64,000 nt of DNA from an uncultured Acetatifactor sp. Lineage in GTDB: Bacteria; Bacillota; Clostridia; Lachnospirales; Lachnospiraceae. The notes beneath the pieces are model-generated. The model worked only from the letters and a program-made list of their open reading frames with translations, did not search any database and was not told where the DNA came from. Numbering within the stretch: the first letter of the stretch is position 1; every line of letters starts with the position of its first letter. Positions 39,588 to 49,214 of this stretch are shown here, in pieces. A program made the translations under genes and the position numbers. The DNA lies in the NCBI GenBank assembly GCA_904501885.1, contig CAJGCP010000007.1, positions 1 to 64,000 of the forward strand, in the 5' to 3' direction.

Positions 39588-41975
39588 ATGGGACTTTACG
39601 ATGCGTTAAATAAAGAACAGAAAAAGGCGGTTTGCCAGGTGGAGGGTCCACTTCTCATCCTGGCAGGTGCAGGGAGCGGTAAGACCCGTGTTCTGACTCA
39701 CAGAATCGCATATATGATAGATGAAATGGGCATTAGCCCTTGGAATATTTTAGCCATTACTTTTACCAATAAAGCGGCCGGAGAGATGCGGGAGAGAGTG
39801 GATCGTTTGGTGGAATTCGGCGCAGACCAAGTCTGGGTCTCCACCTTTCATTCTGCCTGCCTGCGGATCCTCCGCCGACATATTGACAGATTGGGGTATG
39901 ACCCGGGATTTGCCATCTATGATACGGATGATCAAAAGGCAGTGGTGAAGACTGTCTGCAAGCATTTGAATATCGATACGAAGGCGTACAAGGAGCGTAC
40001 TTTAATGGGTGTGATTTCCTCTGCCAAGGACGAATTAGTCAGTGTGGAAGAATACGCCATCAAAGCCCAAGGGGACTATTCTAAGGCTGTTTATGCAAAA
40101 GTCTACCGGGAATACCAGGAAACTCTGAAAAAGAACAATGCGCTTGATTTTGATGATATCATTGTAAAAACCGTGGAGCTATTCAAGGCTTGCCCTGAAA
40201 TTTTGGATTCTTATCAGGAAAGATTCCGCTATGTCATGGTGGACGAATACCAGGATACCAATACTGCACAGTTTGAGTTGGTGCGACTGTTGGCGGGAAA
40301 GTACAGAAACCTATGTGTGGTGGGAGATGATGATCAGTCCATCTACAAGTTCCGTGGTGCTAATATCAAAAACATTTTGGATTTTGAACAGTATTTTCCT
40401 GAGGCTACAGTGATTAAACTGGAGCAAAATTACCGCTCCACACAGTCTATTCTAGATGCGGCCAATGCGGTAATCGGCCATAATGTGGGAAGAAAGGACA
40501 AGTCCCTGTGGACCTCCAAGGGGGCTGGCGACCGCATTCATTTCAGACAATTTGAGAATGCTTATGAAGAGGCGGAATATATCGCCCGGGATGTGTCCAA
40601 GAAGGTAAAAAACGGCATCACTTCTTATGGAGAATGCGCCGTACTGTTTCGGACCAATGCCCAGGCACGTCTTTTGGAAGAGCGAATGATAATGGAAGGA
40701 ATTCCATATAATGTGGTGGGTGGAACCAATTTCTACTCCCGTATGGAAGTGAAGGATATTCTGGCCTATTTAAAAACTATTGATAATGCCAGAGATGATG
40801 TGGCAGTAAAGCGCATTATCAATGTACCCAAAAGAGGCATCGGAAATGCGACTTTAGATAAATTGGACGGTTATGCTTTTGCGGAGGGTATTTCTCTCTA
40901 TGATGCCATGGAGCAGGCGAAAAATGTGGATGTTTTATCCAAGGTGTCAAGTAAAATCAGACCGTTTGTGGAATTGATTTCGGAGGCCAGAAGGCAATCC
41001 GCCGAAATGACTGCGGCAGAGCTGATTCGGTATCTGTTGGAGCAGATAGAGTATGCGGCATATTTGGAAGAAAGCGACAGCGACTCTGCAGAAGACAGAA
41101 TGGAAAATGTGGAGGAATTGATTGCAAAAGCCATCAGCTATTGGGAAAATGCGGAAACGCCCAGTCTTACCGGATTTTTGGAGGATGTGGCGTTGGTGGC
41201 AGATATCGATACGGTGGAGGACGGCGACAATCGGGTCCTTTTGATGACCCTGCATTCTGCTAAAGGTCTGGAATTTCCTTATGTGTATCTGTCCGGCTTG
41301 GAAGATGGATTGTTCCCGAGCTTTATGTCCATCGCCTCCGATGATGCAGCTGATTTGGAGGAGGAGCGTAGACTCGCCTATGTGGGCATCACCAGAGCCA
41401 TGGACGAGCTTACATTGACTTGTGCCAAATCCCGTATGACCCACGGAGAGATACAGTACAATGCCATCAGCCGGTTTGTGAGAGAAATTCCTACAGAGTT
41501 GCTGGATGAAGTGGTGCCTACCCCGAAAAGAAAGATGGAATTTGCGGATGATTATCTGGGCTTTGACACCGGATATCGGGACTTTGGCGGAGGTTCCCAG
41601 AGCCTCGGTGGAGATTCTCGGAGTTTCGGTGGAAGTTCCCAGGGCTTCGGTGGAAACTCGAGGGAGTTCGATGCCAGACCGAGAGCATCGGTACGTCCCA
41701 AGGTGACAGCCCAGGCCGACAAGCCATTTATCGCCAAGGGAATTGGCAGTCTGAATCAGCTGGCCGGTATTTCCAAGGGAGTGCCCGCACAGGCGGATAC
41801 GGAGATAGATTACGGTGTTGGGGACCGGGTAAGACACATTAAATTTGGAGAAGGTACGGTGCTTGGTCTTGTGAGAGAACCCCGAGACTATAAGGTGACA
41901 GTCGATTTTGACAATGTGGGACAGAAGATTATGTATGCGTCTTTTGCGAAGTTAAAAATAATCAAAAATTTGTAG
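39588..41975 (+). CDS. pcrA: ATP-dependent DNA helicase PcrA/UvrD
   Basis: The 795-residue superfamily 1A helicase has Walker A LAGAGSGKTRVL, motif Ia TFTNKAAGEMRERV, Walker B MVDEYQDTN, QNYRS-type motif IV (KLEQNYRSTQ), VRLMTLHSAKGLEF-like motif V and AYVGITRAM in motif VI. It unwinds DNA in repair and at stalled forks. The C-terminus ends in the SH3-like RNA-polymerase-binding module (GDRVRHIKFGEGTVLGL). Before it lies a glycine/serine-rich linker with four heptads of the form FGGxSQx (residues about 666-693, bases 41583-41666), unusual for PcrA. Likely in one unit with the next two genes. Confidence 0.97.
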   Translation: MGLYDALNKEQKKAVCQVEGPLLILAGAGSGKTRVLTHRIAYMIDEMGISPWNILAITFTNKAAGEMRERVDRLVEFGADQVWVSTFHSACLRILRRHIDRLGYDPGFAIYDTDDQKAVVKTVCKHLNIDTKAYKERTLMGVISSAKDELVSVEEYAIKAQGDYSKAVYAKVYREYQETLKKNNALDFDDIIVKTVELFKACPEILDSYQERFRYVMVDEYQDTNTAQFELVRLLAGKYRNLCVVGDDDQSIYKFRGANIKNILDFEQYFPEATVIKLEQNYRSTQSILDAANAVIGHNVGRKDKSLWTSKGAGDRIHFRQFENAYEEAEYIARDVSKKVKNGITSYGECAVLFRTNAQARLLEERMIMEGIPYNVVGGTNFYSRMEVKDILAYLKTIDNARDDVAVKRIINVPKRGIGNATLDKLDGYAFAEGISLYDAMEQAKNVDVLSKVSSKIRPFVELISEARRQSAEMTAAELIRYLLEQIEYAAYLEESDSDSAEDRMENVEELIAKAISYWENAETPSLTGFLEDVALVADIDTVEDGDNRVLLMTLHSAKGLEFPYVYLSGLEDGLFPSFMSIASDDAADLEEERRLAYVGITRAMDELTLTCAKSRMTHGEIQYNAISRFVREIPTELLDEVVPTPKRKMEFADDYLGFDTGYRDFGGGSQSLGGDSRSFGGSSQGFGGNSREFDARPRASVRPKVTAQADKPFIAKGIGSLNQLAGISKGVPAQADTEIDYGVGDRVRHIKFGEGTVLGLVREPRDYKVTVDFDNVGQKIMYASFAKLKIIKNL

Positions 41976-42023
41976 TAAAAAATAAGATTTTGTGTTATAC
42001 TAAAGCAAGTGGAGGTGGCAAAT

Positions 42024-42266
42024 ATGAGCAGATTTGAAAATTTAATGGAAATGACCAAATTAAATGAACTGATTGGCAAAAAAGAGAAGAAAAATGTTCT
42101 CTGGACCGTTCTTGCAGTAGTTGGTGTAATTGCAGCAATTGCAGGTGTTTGCTATGCTATATATCGCCGTCGCAATGCAGAATATCTGGCAGAGTTTGAC
42201 GATGAATTTTTTGATGACTGTGAAGATGCAGAGGATGCACTTTTTGTGGATGAGGGAGAGAACTAA
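42024..42266 (+). CDS. Small single-span membrane protein with acidic tail
   Basis: The 80-residue protein starts at ATG 42024, with GGAGGTGG six bases upstream. A GTG at 42009 would start ahead of that site and is unlikely. Residues about 29-49 form a membrane helix (TVLAVVGVIAAIAGVCYAIY), followed by RRR, so the tail is probably inside. The C-terminal ~30 residues are strongly acidic (FDDEFFDDCEDAEDALFVDE). Similar 70-90-residue proteins occur widely in Lachnospiraceae, unassigned. It lies 49 bp after pcrA and 3 bp before rlmD. Confidence 0.75.
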   Translation: MSRFENLMEMTKLNELIGKKEKKNVLWTVLAVVGVIAAIAGVCYAIYRRRNAEYLAEFDDEFFDDCEDAEDALFVDEGEN

Positions 42267-42269
42267 ATC

Positions 42270-43700
42270 ATGAAAAAAGGACAGGTATGTGAAGGTGTTG
42301 TCCGCAGAGTGGACTTCCCCAACAAGGGTATCGTAGATACCGGAGAGGGAATGGCTGTGGTCAAGACGGGACTGCCTGGTCAAAAGGTTAAGTTTATCGT
42401 AAGCAAAATGAAGAATGGGAAGGCGGAAGGCCGATTACTGGAGGTGTTGGAGAAATCCCCCTTGGAGACTGGTCATCCGTGTTCCCATTTTGGATTATGT
42501 GGCGGATGTAATTATCTGTCTATGCCATATCAGGAGCAACTTGCCATCAAAGAAGACCAGGTAAAGAGATTATTGGAACGAGTGCTGGCAAAGCAGGATG
42601 CACCCTGGCAATGGGAGGGCATCAAAGGCAGCCCCGCAGAATATGAATATCGAAATAAGATGGAGTTTTCCTTTGGCGACGAAGTGAAGGATGGTCCGTT
42701 AGCCCTTGGCATGCATAAGCGGGGCAGTTTCTACGATGTGGTGACTGTGGAGGACTGCCGCATCGTGGATGCGGACTACCGGGTGATTTTGAAAACGGTG
42801 CGGGATTATTTTGAAAAAAGTGGTGTGACATTCCATCACAAAATGAATCATCAGGGATATTTACGTCATTTGCTGGTGAGAAAGGCGTCCAAGACCGGTG
42901 AGATTTTAGTGGCACTTGTGACCAGTAGCCAGAATCCATGGACAGGTACTGGAAGAGCACGAGAAGATGTAGAATCTCTCGTTGCAGGATTTAGAGACTC
43001 TTTGCTTCAGTTAGAAAAAGAGGGATTGTTAAAGGGTAAATTTGCAGGCATCCTACATATTATCAACGACTCTTTGGCGGATGTGGTACAGAGCGACCAT
43101 ACAGAAGTCCTTTATGGACAGGAGTATTTCTACGAGAAATTGCTTGGATTGAAATTCAAGATTTCCACATTTTCCTTCTTTCAAACCAATTCCTACAGTG
43201 CTGAAGTACTGTATGAAACAGTGCGTGAATATGTGGGCGACATTGACTCTTCAGGGGCAAATGACAAGGTGGTATTTGATCTATACAGTGGCACCGGAAC
43301 CATTGCCCAGCTGATGGCACCTGCGGCGAAAAAAGTAGTGGGTGTGGAAATCGTGGAAGAGGCAGTGGAGGCAGCGAAAAAGAATGCGGCAGAAAATGGC
43401 CTCGCCAATTGTGAATTCATCGCCGGCGATGTGCTGAAGGTGTTGGATGAGATTGAAGAAAAGCCGGATATGATTATACTGGATCCGCCCAGAGATGGTT
43501 GCCACCCGAAAGTGCTACCTAAGATTTTAAATTACGGCGTAGACCGCATCGTCTATGTTTCCTGCAAACCCACCAGTCTGGTGAGAGATTTGGAAGTGTT
43601 CCTGGAGCAGGGCTATGTGGTGGAGAAGGCGGTGGCCGTGGATCAATTCCCTTGGACGGCGAATGTAGAGACAGTCGTCCTCTTGGGCAACCGGTTGTGA
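42270..43700 (+). CDS. rlmD: 23S rRNA (uracil-C5)-methyltransferase, RlmD/RumA family
   Basis: The 476-residue protein has an N-terminal TRAM domain (about 1-60), a 4Fe-4S site (Cys71, Cys77 and Cys80 in HPCSHFGLCGGC, with a later Cys in VEDCRIVDA) and a C-terminal SAM methyltransferase. Motifs are FDLYSGTGTIAQLMA, ILDPPRDGCH and catalytic Cys in VYVSCKPTSLVRDL. It makes 5-methyluridine in 23S rRNA using SAM; Gram-positive homologues can modify U747 and U1939. It starts 3 bp after the small membrane protein, so translation is probably coupled. The site modified here is not predictable. Confidence 0.93.
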   Translation: MKKGQVCEGVVRRVDFPNKGIVDTGEGMAVVKTGLPGQKVKFIVSKMKNGKAEGRLLEVLEKSPLETGHPCSHFGLCGGCNYLSMPYQEQLAIKEDQVKRLLERVLAKQDAPWQWEGIKGSPAEYEYRNKMEFSFGDEVKDGPLALGMHKRGSFYDVVTVEDCRIVDADYRVILKTVRDYFEKSGVTFHHKMNHQGYLRHLLVRKASKTGEILVALVTSSQNPWTGTGRAREDVESLVAGFRDSLLQLEKEGLLKGKFAGILHIINDSLADVVQSDHTEVLYGQEYFYEKLLGLKFKISTFSFFQTNSYSAEVLYETVREYVGDIDSSGANDKVVFDLYSGTGTIAQLMAPAAKKVVGVEIVEEAVEAAKKNAAENGLANCEFIAGDVLKVLDEIEEKPDMIILDPPRDGCHPKVLPKILNYGVDRIVYVSCKPTSLVRDLEVFLEQGYVVEKAVAVDQFPWTANVETVVLLGNRL

Positions 43701-43764
43701 TTTGACTGAACAAGTTCAGTTTTACAAGAACATATATGTGTTTTACGAAGAGAAAGGAAACCGA

Positions 43765-44871
43765 ATGAATAAAGATCCTTTTAAAGAGTATATAAAACAA
43801 TCCGAACCCGGCAAAAGGGATAAAGGCTATGCTTGGCATACGGCCATAGGTCTTCAGTTGGTTGATGGATTAAAGACTTCCAAGTATTTGATAGAGACGG
43901 CGATAAAAAATATCGAGGGCGATATTTCGCTTGACGAAGCGCAAGAACTTCTCAATGCTTATTACCAAGAGAATCCTAAAACTGATATAGAAGACCGCAC
44001 AGAGGAAGCTGATAAGGTTGCAGTTAGAATCGCAACAGTTCTATCCGAAAAAGCATTTAGCTTCACGCCTAATGAGTATATTTCAATTCATAAAAAATTG
44101 TTTACAGGGATTTATGGACATGCGGGTAAATTCAGAGACTATAACATCACTAAAAAGGAATGGGTCCTCAATGGCGCGACTGTTCTTTACGGAAGTGCGT
44201 CGGAACTTAGAGAGACACTTGAGTATGATTTTTCAGAAGAAAAGAAACACAGTTATAAGAATCTAAGTATGGAAGAAATTATTCATCACTTGGCAGTTTT
44301 TGTATCAAAGTTATGGCAAATACATGTGTTTGGAGAAGGAAACACAAGAACTACGGCGGTATTTTTTATTAAATACATTAGAACGCTTGGATTTGACGTG
44401 ACCAATGATATTTTTGCTGAAAATGCATGGTTCTTCAGAAATGCACTTGTTAGGGCAAACTATAATGATTTGAAAAGTGGTGTGCATGAGACAACTCAGT
44501 ACTTGGAGTTATTTTTGAGAAATTTACTTCTGGATGAACGAAATGAATTGAGCAATCGCTCGATGCATATTAGTGGAATGTTCAATAAAAAAGTGGACAT
44601 TCAAAGTACAAAAGTGGACATTCAAAGTGCAAAAGTGGACATTCGAAACAATTTATTATCATTTTCCCAAGCGATTTCTGAAAAAACCATAAATCATGCA
44701 TTGGAGATATTCAACAAGTGCGGGACACGCGTTTATTTTGGAAGAACAATTGTAGAAGATATCACCGGATTAAAACCGTCAGGTGCATCTAAACTGCTAA
44801 AGGTGTTGCTTGAAAGTGGAGTGATTATACCGATAAGTGGTCATGGAAAAGGAAAATATCGGTTTAAATAA
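43765..44871 (+). CDS. Fic family protein with C-terminal winged helix and KVDIQ repeats
   Basis: The 368-residue protein starts at ATG 43765, with AAAGGAAA upstream. An N-terminal helical segment (about 1-75; IKNIEGDISLDEAQELLNAY) resembles the inhibitory antitoxin-like region of Fic proteins. The Fic core holds HVFGEGNTRTTAVF, close to HxFxxGN(G/K)R but with Thr for Gly. Three 7-residue repeats follow (KVDIQST, KVDIQSA, KVDIRNN; 276-296), then a winged helix (about 310-368). Fic enzymes usually transfer AMP from ATP to proteins. The gene is more AT-rich than its neighbours, suggesting transfer. Confidence 0.9.
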   Translation: MNKDPFKEYIKQSEPGKRDKGYAWHTAIGLQLVDGLKTSKYLIETAIKNIEGDISLDEAQELLNAYYQENPKTDIEDRTEEADKVAVRIATVLSEKAFSFTPNEYISIHKKLFTGIYGHAGKFRDYNITKKEWVLNGATVLYGSASELRETLEYDFSEEKKHSYKNLSMEEIIHHLAVFVSKLWQIHVFGEGNTRTTAVFFIKYIRTLGFDVTNDIFAENAWFFRNALVRANYNDLKSGVHETTQYLELFLRNLLLDERNELSNRSMHISGMFNKKVDIQSTKVDIQSAKVDIRNNLLSFSQAISEKTINHALEIFNKCGTRVYFGRTIVEDITGLKPSGASKLLKVLLESGVIIPISGHGKGKYRFK

Positions 44872-44929
44872 TATTCAAGTTGATAAGGCTGTGAAGGTGA
44901 TATTGACATGGCGGTAAAAGGAGAAACGA

Positions 44930-46543
44930 ATGGAACTAGTAAAAAAGATTAAAGATAGAATAAAAAGGAATGGCAGAAATACCAGAAGTTTCGAGGGTTA
45001 TAAAGAATTTTCTTGGTGCTGTATCTCCACATATATACTTGGATTAGCTGCACATGGATACTGTTATTTAAACGGGATTTTCAACCATGACAGTATGCTA
45101 ATTTTTCAGAATGACAATGAATGGAAAATGAAACTGGGAAGATTCCTTACGCCTTTATATCGTGAATTGCGTAGTCCTTTTACGGCACCATGGCTGATAG
45201 GAGTTCTATCCCTCCTGTGGTTGTCTTTAGCTATTTATTATTTAACCAAACTTTTTGATATGCAAAATAAACTGTATATCACAATGGTAGCAGGCTTGTT
45301 TGCAACAAATTATTCACTTACACTGCTTAATGCTACTTATTTGCACGATGCTGATTTTTATATGGCATCCGTGTTTTTGCTCGTACATGGTTCCTATTTA
45401 TGCGTAAGGTATACCTATGGATTTCTTCCTGGTGGAGTAAGTTTTGCGGCTTCTATGGGATTTTATCAGGCAAATTTCCCCATTGCATTAATTGTTTTGA
45501 TGCTATGCTTTCTGAAGGCGGCTTTGGACAACGAAAATTGGAAATGCTTACTTGAAAAAGCGGGGAGAATGATTGGCTCAGCGGTAATTGCATTTTTTAC
45601 ATATAAATTGGGAGTATGGTGGTTTGTAAAAAGACAGGGAATCAGTGTTGATGGAGAGTATAATTCTATAACAAAAGTAGGGGATTTTGCAGGGACAGAT
45701 ATACGTCAGTTATTGCGCACCACAATTAACTATGTATATGATTTTTTTGTGGGAGAAAATGCATATAATCTTCCGAGAGTACGAATAGCGACAATTATCC
45801 TTACGATAGGCGCGATGATAATGTTAATTGCGTTGCTTAACAGGAAAAGAATTTCCCTGTTGAATGAAGTCCTTGCAGTTCTCGTTGTTGTAATGATGCC
45901 GTTGGCCCTGAACAGTATCTATTTTATCTCAAAAGGAATGAGTGGGAATTTCCACCATTTAATGATATACCCGTTCTGTATGTGGTACTTTGTTTGTGTG
46001 TTTGTGGTTGATTATTTTATATGCCACATAAAAGATAAATATAAGGAGGGTAAACCTGCGACGCGCGTGAATTTGGCGGACAAATGGCTAACGCGTGTAG
46101 TTGTATTTTTGTTAGCGATTATTGTGTTCAATAACGTTACCTTTGCAAATGATATTTATCTAAAAAAGAGTCTAGAAAGTCAAGCAACATTATCTCTGAT
46201 GACAAGAGTGGTTGATAGAATGGAACAGACGGAGGGGTATGTTCCGGGACAGACAGAAGTTGTGGTTGTAGGGGAATTATACACTTCTTCTCTTAATCGC
46301 TCACGAAATGGATTTGAACGATTTAATTATTTTACAGGACAAATGGTTCCCTTTTCGGTAACATATTATAAGACCTACGAGCAGTACTTCCAATATATTC
46401 TGGGATATCCGGTAAAGATGGTTGACTTGGGGATAAGAAACCAATACTCCGGCAGGGAAGAGGTTAAGGGCATGCCGTCCTTTCCCGCAGCCGGTTGCAC
46501 TATGATGTTGGATGAAAAACTGATTATAAAAATGGGGAAATAA
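44930..46543 (+). CDS. Glucosyltransferase-domain membrane protein (GtrII-like)
   Basis: The 537-residue protein has about ten to twelve hydrophobic segments. Its opening (LGLAAHGYCYLNGIFNHDSM, then GRFLTPLYREL) matches the Glucos_trans_II family, whose members resemble GtrII proteins that add glucose from a lipid carrier to surface polysaccharides. The first outer loop with NHDS and an acidic pair is where GT-C catalysis would occur. An AAAAGGAG site precedes the ATG. It follows the Fic gene by 58 bp and shares its AT-richness, so it may have arrived with it. Acceptor unknown. Confidence 0.8.
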   Translation: MELVKKIKDRIKRNGRNTRSFEGYKEFSWCCISTYILGLAAHGYCYLNGIFNHDSMLIFQNDNEWKMKLGRFLTPLYRELRSPFTAPWLIGVLSLLWLSLAIYYLTKLFDMQNKLYITMVAGLFATNYSLTLLNATYLHDADFYMASVFLLVHGSYLCVRYTYGFLPGGVSFAASMGFYQANFPIALIVLMLCFLKAALDNENWKCLLEKAGRMIGSAVIAFFTYKLGVWWFVKRQGISVDGEYNSITKVGDFAGTDIRQLLRTTINYVYDFFVGENAYNLPRVRIATIILTIGAMIMLIALLNRKRISLLNEVLAVLVVVMMPLALNSIYFISKGMSGNFHHLMIYPFCMWYFVCVFVVDYFICHIKDKYKEGKPATRVNLADKWLTRVVVFLLAIIVFNNVTFANDIYLKKSLESQATLSLMTRVVDRMEQTEGYVPGQTEVVVVGELYTSSLNRSRNGFERFNYFTGQMVPFSVTYYKTYEQYFQYILGYPVKMVDLGIRNQYSGREEVKGMPSFPAAGCTMMLDEKLIIKMGK

Positions 46544-46601
46544 GTTAACACAATTATTCGAATAGGTAATAAAAAACATATTTTTCAATACATTTCTATA
46601 A

Positions 46602-46630
46602 TTGCACCTATAGTAGACCAGTGGTATAAT
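46602..46630 (+). promoter_or_regulatory. Promoter of the Gfo/Idh/MocA gene
   Basis: TTGCAC (46602-46607), 17 bp, TATAAT (46625-46630), about 75 bp before the start. Confidence 0.65.
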
Positions 46631-46704
46631 TTTTATAAGATTTTCCGTATCATTCGGGAATAAAATCATCTTTGTAAATCACATGGAATGTGGAGAGAGA
46701 TACT

Positions 46705-47892
46705 ATGAAAAAAGTAAATGCGATATTAGTGGGAATCGGCGGATATGGATTGAATTATTTGCGAGAAATGTTGGACGATACCAAGGGGAAAATCAACCTG
46801 GTAGGAGCGATTGATCCCTATGCTGATAATTGTCCTTACATAGACGAAGTGAGAGCGAAAAATATACCTGTTTATCCAAATATGGACAGTTTTTATGCAG
46901 AGCATACTGCTGATTTGGCAGTGATTTCTACTCCTATTCTTTTCCATACAGATAACATTATCAATGCACTTACACACGGCTCCGATGTGTTGTGCGAGAA
47001 ACCTCTTTGTGCAGATGAGGAAGAGGTGGCACGTATAATCGAGGCCCGTGACAAGAGTGGCAAGTTTGTTTATATTGGTTTCCAGCGGCCTTATAGTTCT
47101 GCCATCACCAAATTGAAAGCGGATATTCTGTCCGGTAAGTACGGTGAGATGAAGAGTATGCGTCAGATTGCCATGCGTCCCAGAGGTCCTTGGTATTATG
47201 GCAGGGGTATCGGTTGGGCCGGCAAGCTTCGGACCGCAGATGGCAAGGCGGTGTATGATAGTGTGGCAAATAACGCAGAAGCCCATTACCTGTTTGAAAT
47301 GTTCTACCTGATGGGTGGGTTGAATGATGCTGCTACTCCCGAAAATGTGACAGCAGAGTTGATGAGAGTCAATGACATCGAGAATTTCGACACTGTGAAC
47401 ATGAAGTTTACATTGTTAGGCAAGCCTTGTATGTTCCTGGCTTCCCATGCTACAGAAAAAGAAATAGAGCCTACATTTGAATATCTGTTTGAGAACGGCG
47501 TGGTATATTACGGTAAACGGGATACGGTATGGGCGCATCAGCTTTTGCCTAAGGATTATACCGAATACGGATTTGTTGTAGGATATATGAACAATGGAGA
47601 AAGAATTGTTTATGGAGATCCCATGTCAGAAGTTTACAACAAACTTTATGCGGCAGTGGATGCGGTGCTGGAAGGCAGAAGTGGCAACGGCCCCTGTGGA
47701 GTGGAGGCTGCAGCTGTCCAGACCTATGTCATTAACAAGATTCAAAAAGAAAATGAAATCATGACCTACAAAAAGGATATGGTGAAGTACTTTGAAGCGG
47801 AATATGGTCATTATTATGGTGACGGCCTGTATGAGCGTTTGCTTGACATTTATTATGGTAATGCAGACAGCATCAGGGATTTGGCAGAGTAA
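46705..47892 (+). CDS. Gfo/Idh/MocA family oxidoreductase
   Basis: The 395-residue protein starts at ATG 46705 (GGAGAGAGA upstream; GTG 46690 overlaps that site). The N-terminal Rossmann fold has AILVGIGGYGLNYL, and the family signature is DVLCEKPLCADEEEVARIIE, with Lys of EKP at the active site. The C-terminal half is the usual beta-sheet substrate domain. These enzymes oxidise or reduce sugars, inositols and related compounds with NAD(P). It has its own promoter; malic enzyme follows 80 bp later. No sugar transporter or catabolic partner adjoins it, so the substrate cannot be inferred. Confidence 0.9.
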   Translation: MKKVNAILVGIGGYGLNYLREMLDDTKGKINLVGAIDPYADNCPYIDEVRAKNIPVYPNMDSFYAEHTADLAVISTPILFHTDNIINALTHGSDVLCEKPLCADEEEVARIIEARDKSGKFVYIGFQRPYSSAITKLKADILSGKYGEMKSMRQIAMRPRGPWYYGRGIGWAGKLRTADGKAVYDSVANNAEAHYLFEMFYLMGGLNDAATPENVTAELMRVNDIENFDTVNMKFTLLGKPCMFLASHATEKEIEPTFEYLFENGVVYYGKRDTVWAHQLLPKDYTEYGFVVGYMNNGERIVYGDPMSEVYNKLYAAVDAVLEGRSGNGPCGVEAAAVQTYVINKIQKENEIMTYKKDMVKYFEAEYGHYYGDGLYERLLDIYYGNADSIRDLAE

Positions 47893-47971
47893 TGCATGAT
47901 AATCCGTATAATGTTAAAAACAGCCTGATAAAACGGGCAGGAAAAGTGTAGAGAATAGAGAGGATAGACAA

Positions 47972-49144
47972 GTGGATTATGCAAAAGAATCCCTTCGCCT
48001 GCATGGCGAATGGAAGGGCAAGATAGAAGTGATTTCCAAGGTGCCCGTGGCAACCAAAGATGATTTGTCTTTGGCCTACACCCCCGGTGTGGCACAACCT
48101 TGTTTGGAAATCCAGAAGGATATCAACAAAAGTTATGAATTGACCCGCCGCCACAATCTATGTGCAGTTATTACAGATGGAACAGCAGTCCTGGGGTTGG
48201 GAGACATTGGACCTGAGGCGGGAATGCCGGTCATGGAGGGGAAATGTGCTTTATTCAAAGCATTTGGCGATGTGGATGCATTTCCTCTTTGCGTAAAAAG
48301 CAAGGATGTGGATGAATTTGTCAATGCCGTATATTTGATGAGTGGTTCCTTTGGCGGTATTAATTTGGAGGATATATCCGCACCCCGTTGTTTTGAGATT
48401 GAGCGAAAGTTAAAAGAAAAATGTGATATTCCTATTTTCCATGATGACCAACATGGTACTGCCATTGTGGTTTTGGCGAGTATCATTAACGCATTAAAGG
48501 TGGTAAAAAAGGAAAAGACCGATTGCAGAGTGGTTGTGAATGGAGCAGGAAGTGCCGGAATTGCAATCACCAAGCTGTTGCTTCAATATGGTTTTACGGA
48601 TGTGATTCTCTGTGACAAAGTGGGGATTCTCTCTCAGGAAACAGAAGGGATGAACTGGATGCAGCAGGAAATGACGAAAGTAACTAATTTGTCCGGCATG
48701 CAGGGGACACTAAAGGACGCAATGCAGGGAGCGGATATTTTTGTTGGTGTGTCTGCACCCAATATTGTCAGCCCTCAGATGGTGGCATCCATGAACCGGG
48801 ATGCAATATTGTTTGCCATGGCCAATCCTACACCGGAAATTATGCCCGATGTGGCCAAGGCGGCTGGGGCAAAAGTGGTGGGAACCGGAAGAAGTGACTT
48901 CCCCAATCAGATTAATAATGTGCTGGTATTTCCAGGAATGTTCCGCGGTGCCTTCGATGTGCGCGCCAAGGACATCAATGAGGAGATGAAGATGGCAGCA
49001 GCCCAGGCATTGGCTGATTTAATCACAGAGGATGAGTTAAACGAGGAATATATCATTCCTAAGGCTTTCGATGAGAGAGTAGGAAGAACTGTGGCGAAGG
49101 CGGTGTCAGAAGCTGCCATACGCAGTGGTGTTGCGCGAATCTAA
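47972..49144 (+). CDS. NAD(P)-dependent malic enzyme
   Basis: The 390-residue protein is the short bacterial malic enzyme type. Motifs are LAYTPGVAQPCLEI, ITDGTAVLGLGDIGPEAGMP with catalytic residues, FHDDQHGTAIV (metal ligands) and VVNGAGSAGIAITKLLL for nucleotide binding, then FAMANPTPEIMP. It oxidatively decarboxylates malate to pyruvate and CO2, giving NAD(P)H. The start codon is GTG at 47972 with AGAGGA upstream; no in-frame ATG matches the family N-terminus. It has no phosphotransacetylase tail. It probably forms a unit with the Gfo/Idh/MocA gene upstream. Confidence 0.96.
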   Translation: MDYAKESLRLHGEWKGKIEVISKVPVATKDDLSLAYTPGVAQPCLEIQKDINKSYELTRRHNLCAVITDGTAVLGLGDIGPEAGMPVMEGKCALFKAFGDVDAFPLCVKSKDVDEFVNAVYLMSGSFGGINLEDISAPRCFEIERKLKEKCDIPIFHDDQHGTAIVVLASIINALKVVKKEKTDCRVVVNGAGSAGIAITKLLLQYGFTDVILCDKVGILSQETEGMNWMQQEMTKVTNLSGMQGTLKDAMQGADIFVGVSAPNIVSPQMVASMNRDAILFAMANPTPEIMPDVAKAAGAKVVGTGRSDFPNQINNVLVFPGMFRGAFDVRAKDINEEMKMAAAQALADLITEDELNEEYIIPKAFDERVGRTVAKAVSEAAIRSGVARI

Positions 49145-49214
49145 GTAGAGTTATTCCGAGCCATTGAGGATGCGAAATGGGGGAGACAACAATATTGTAA
49201 TTCAGGAGGATGTG

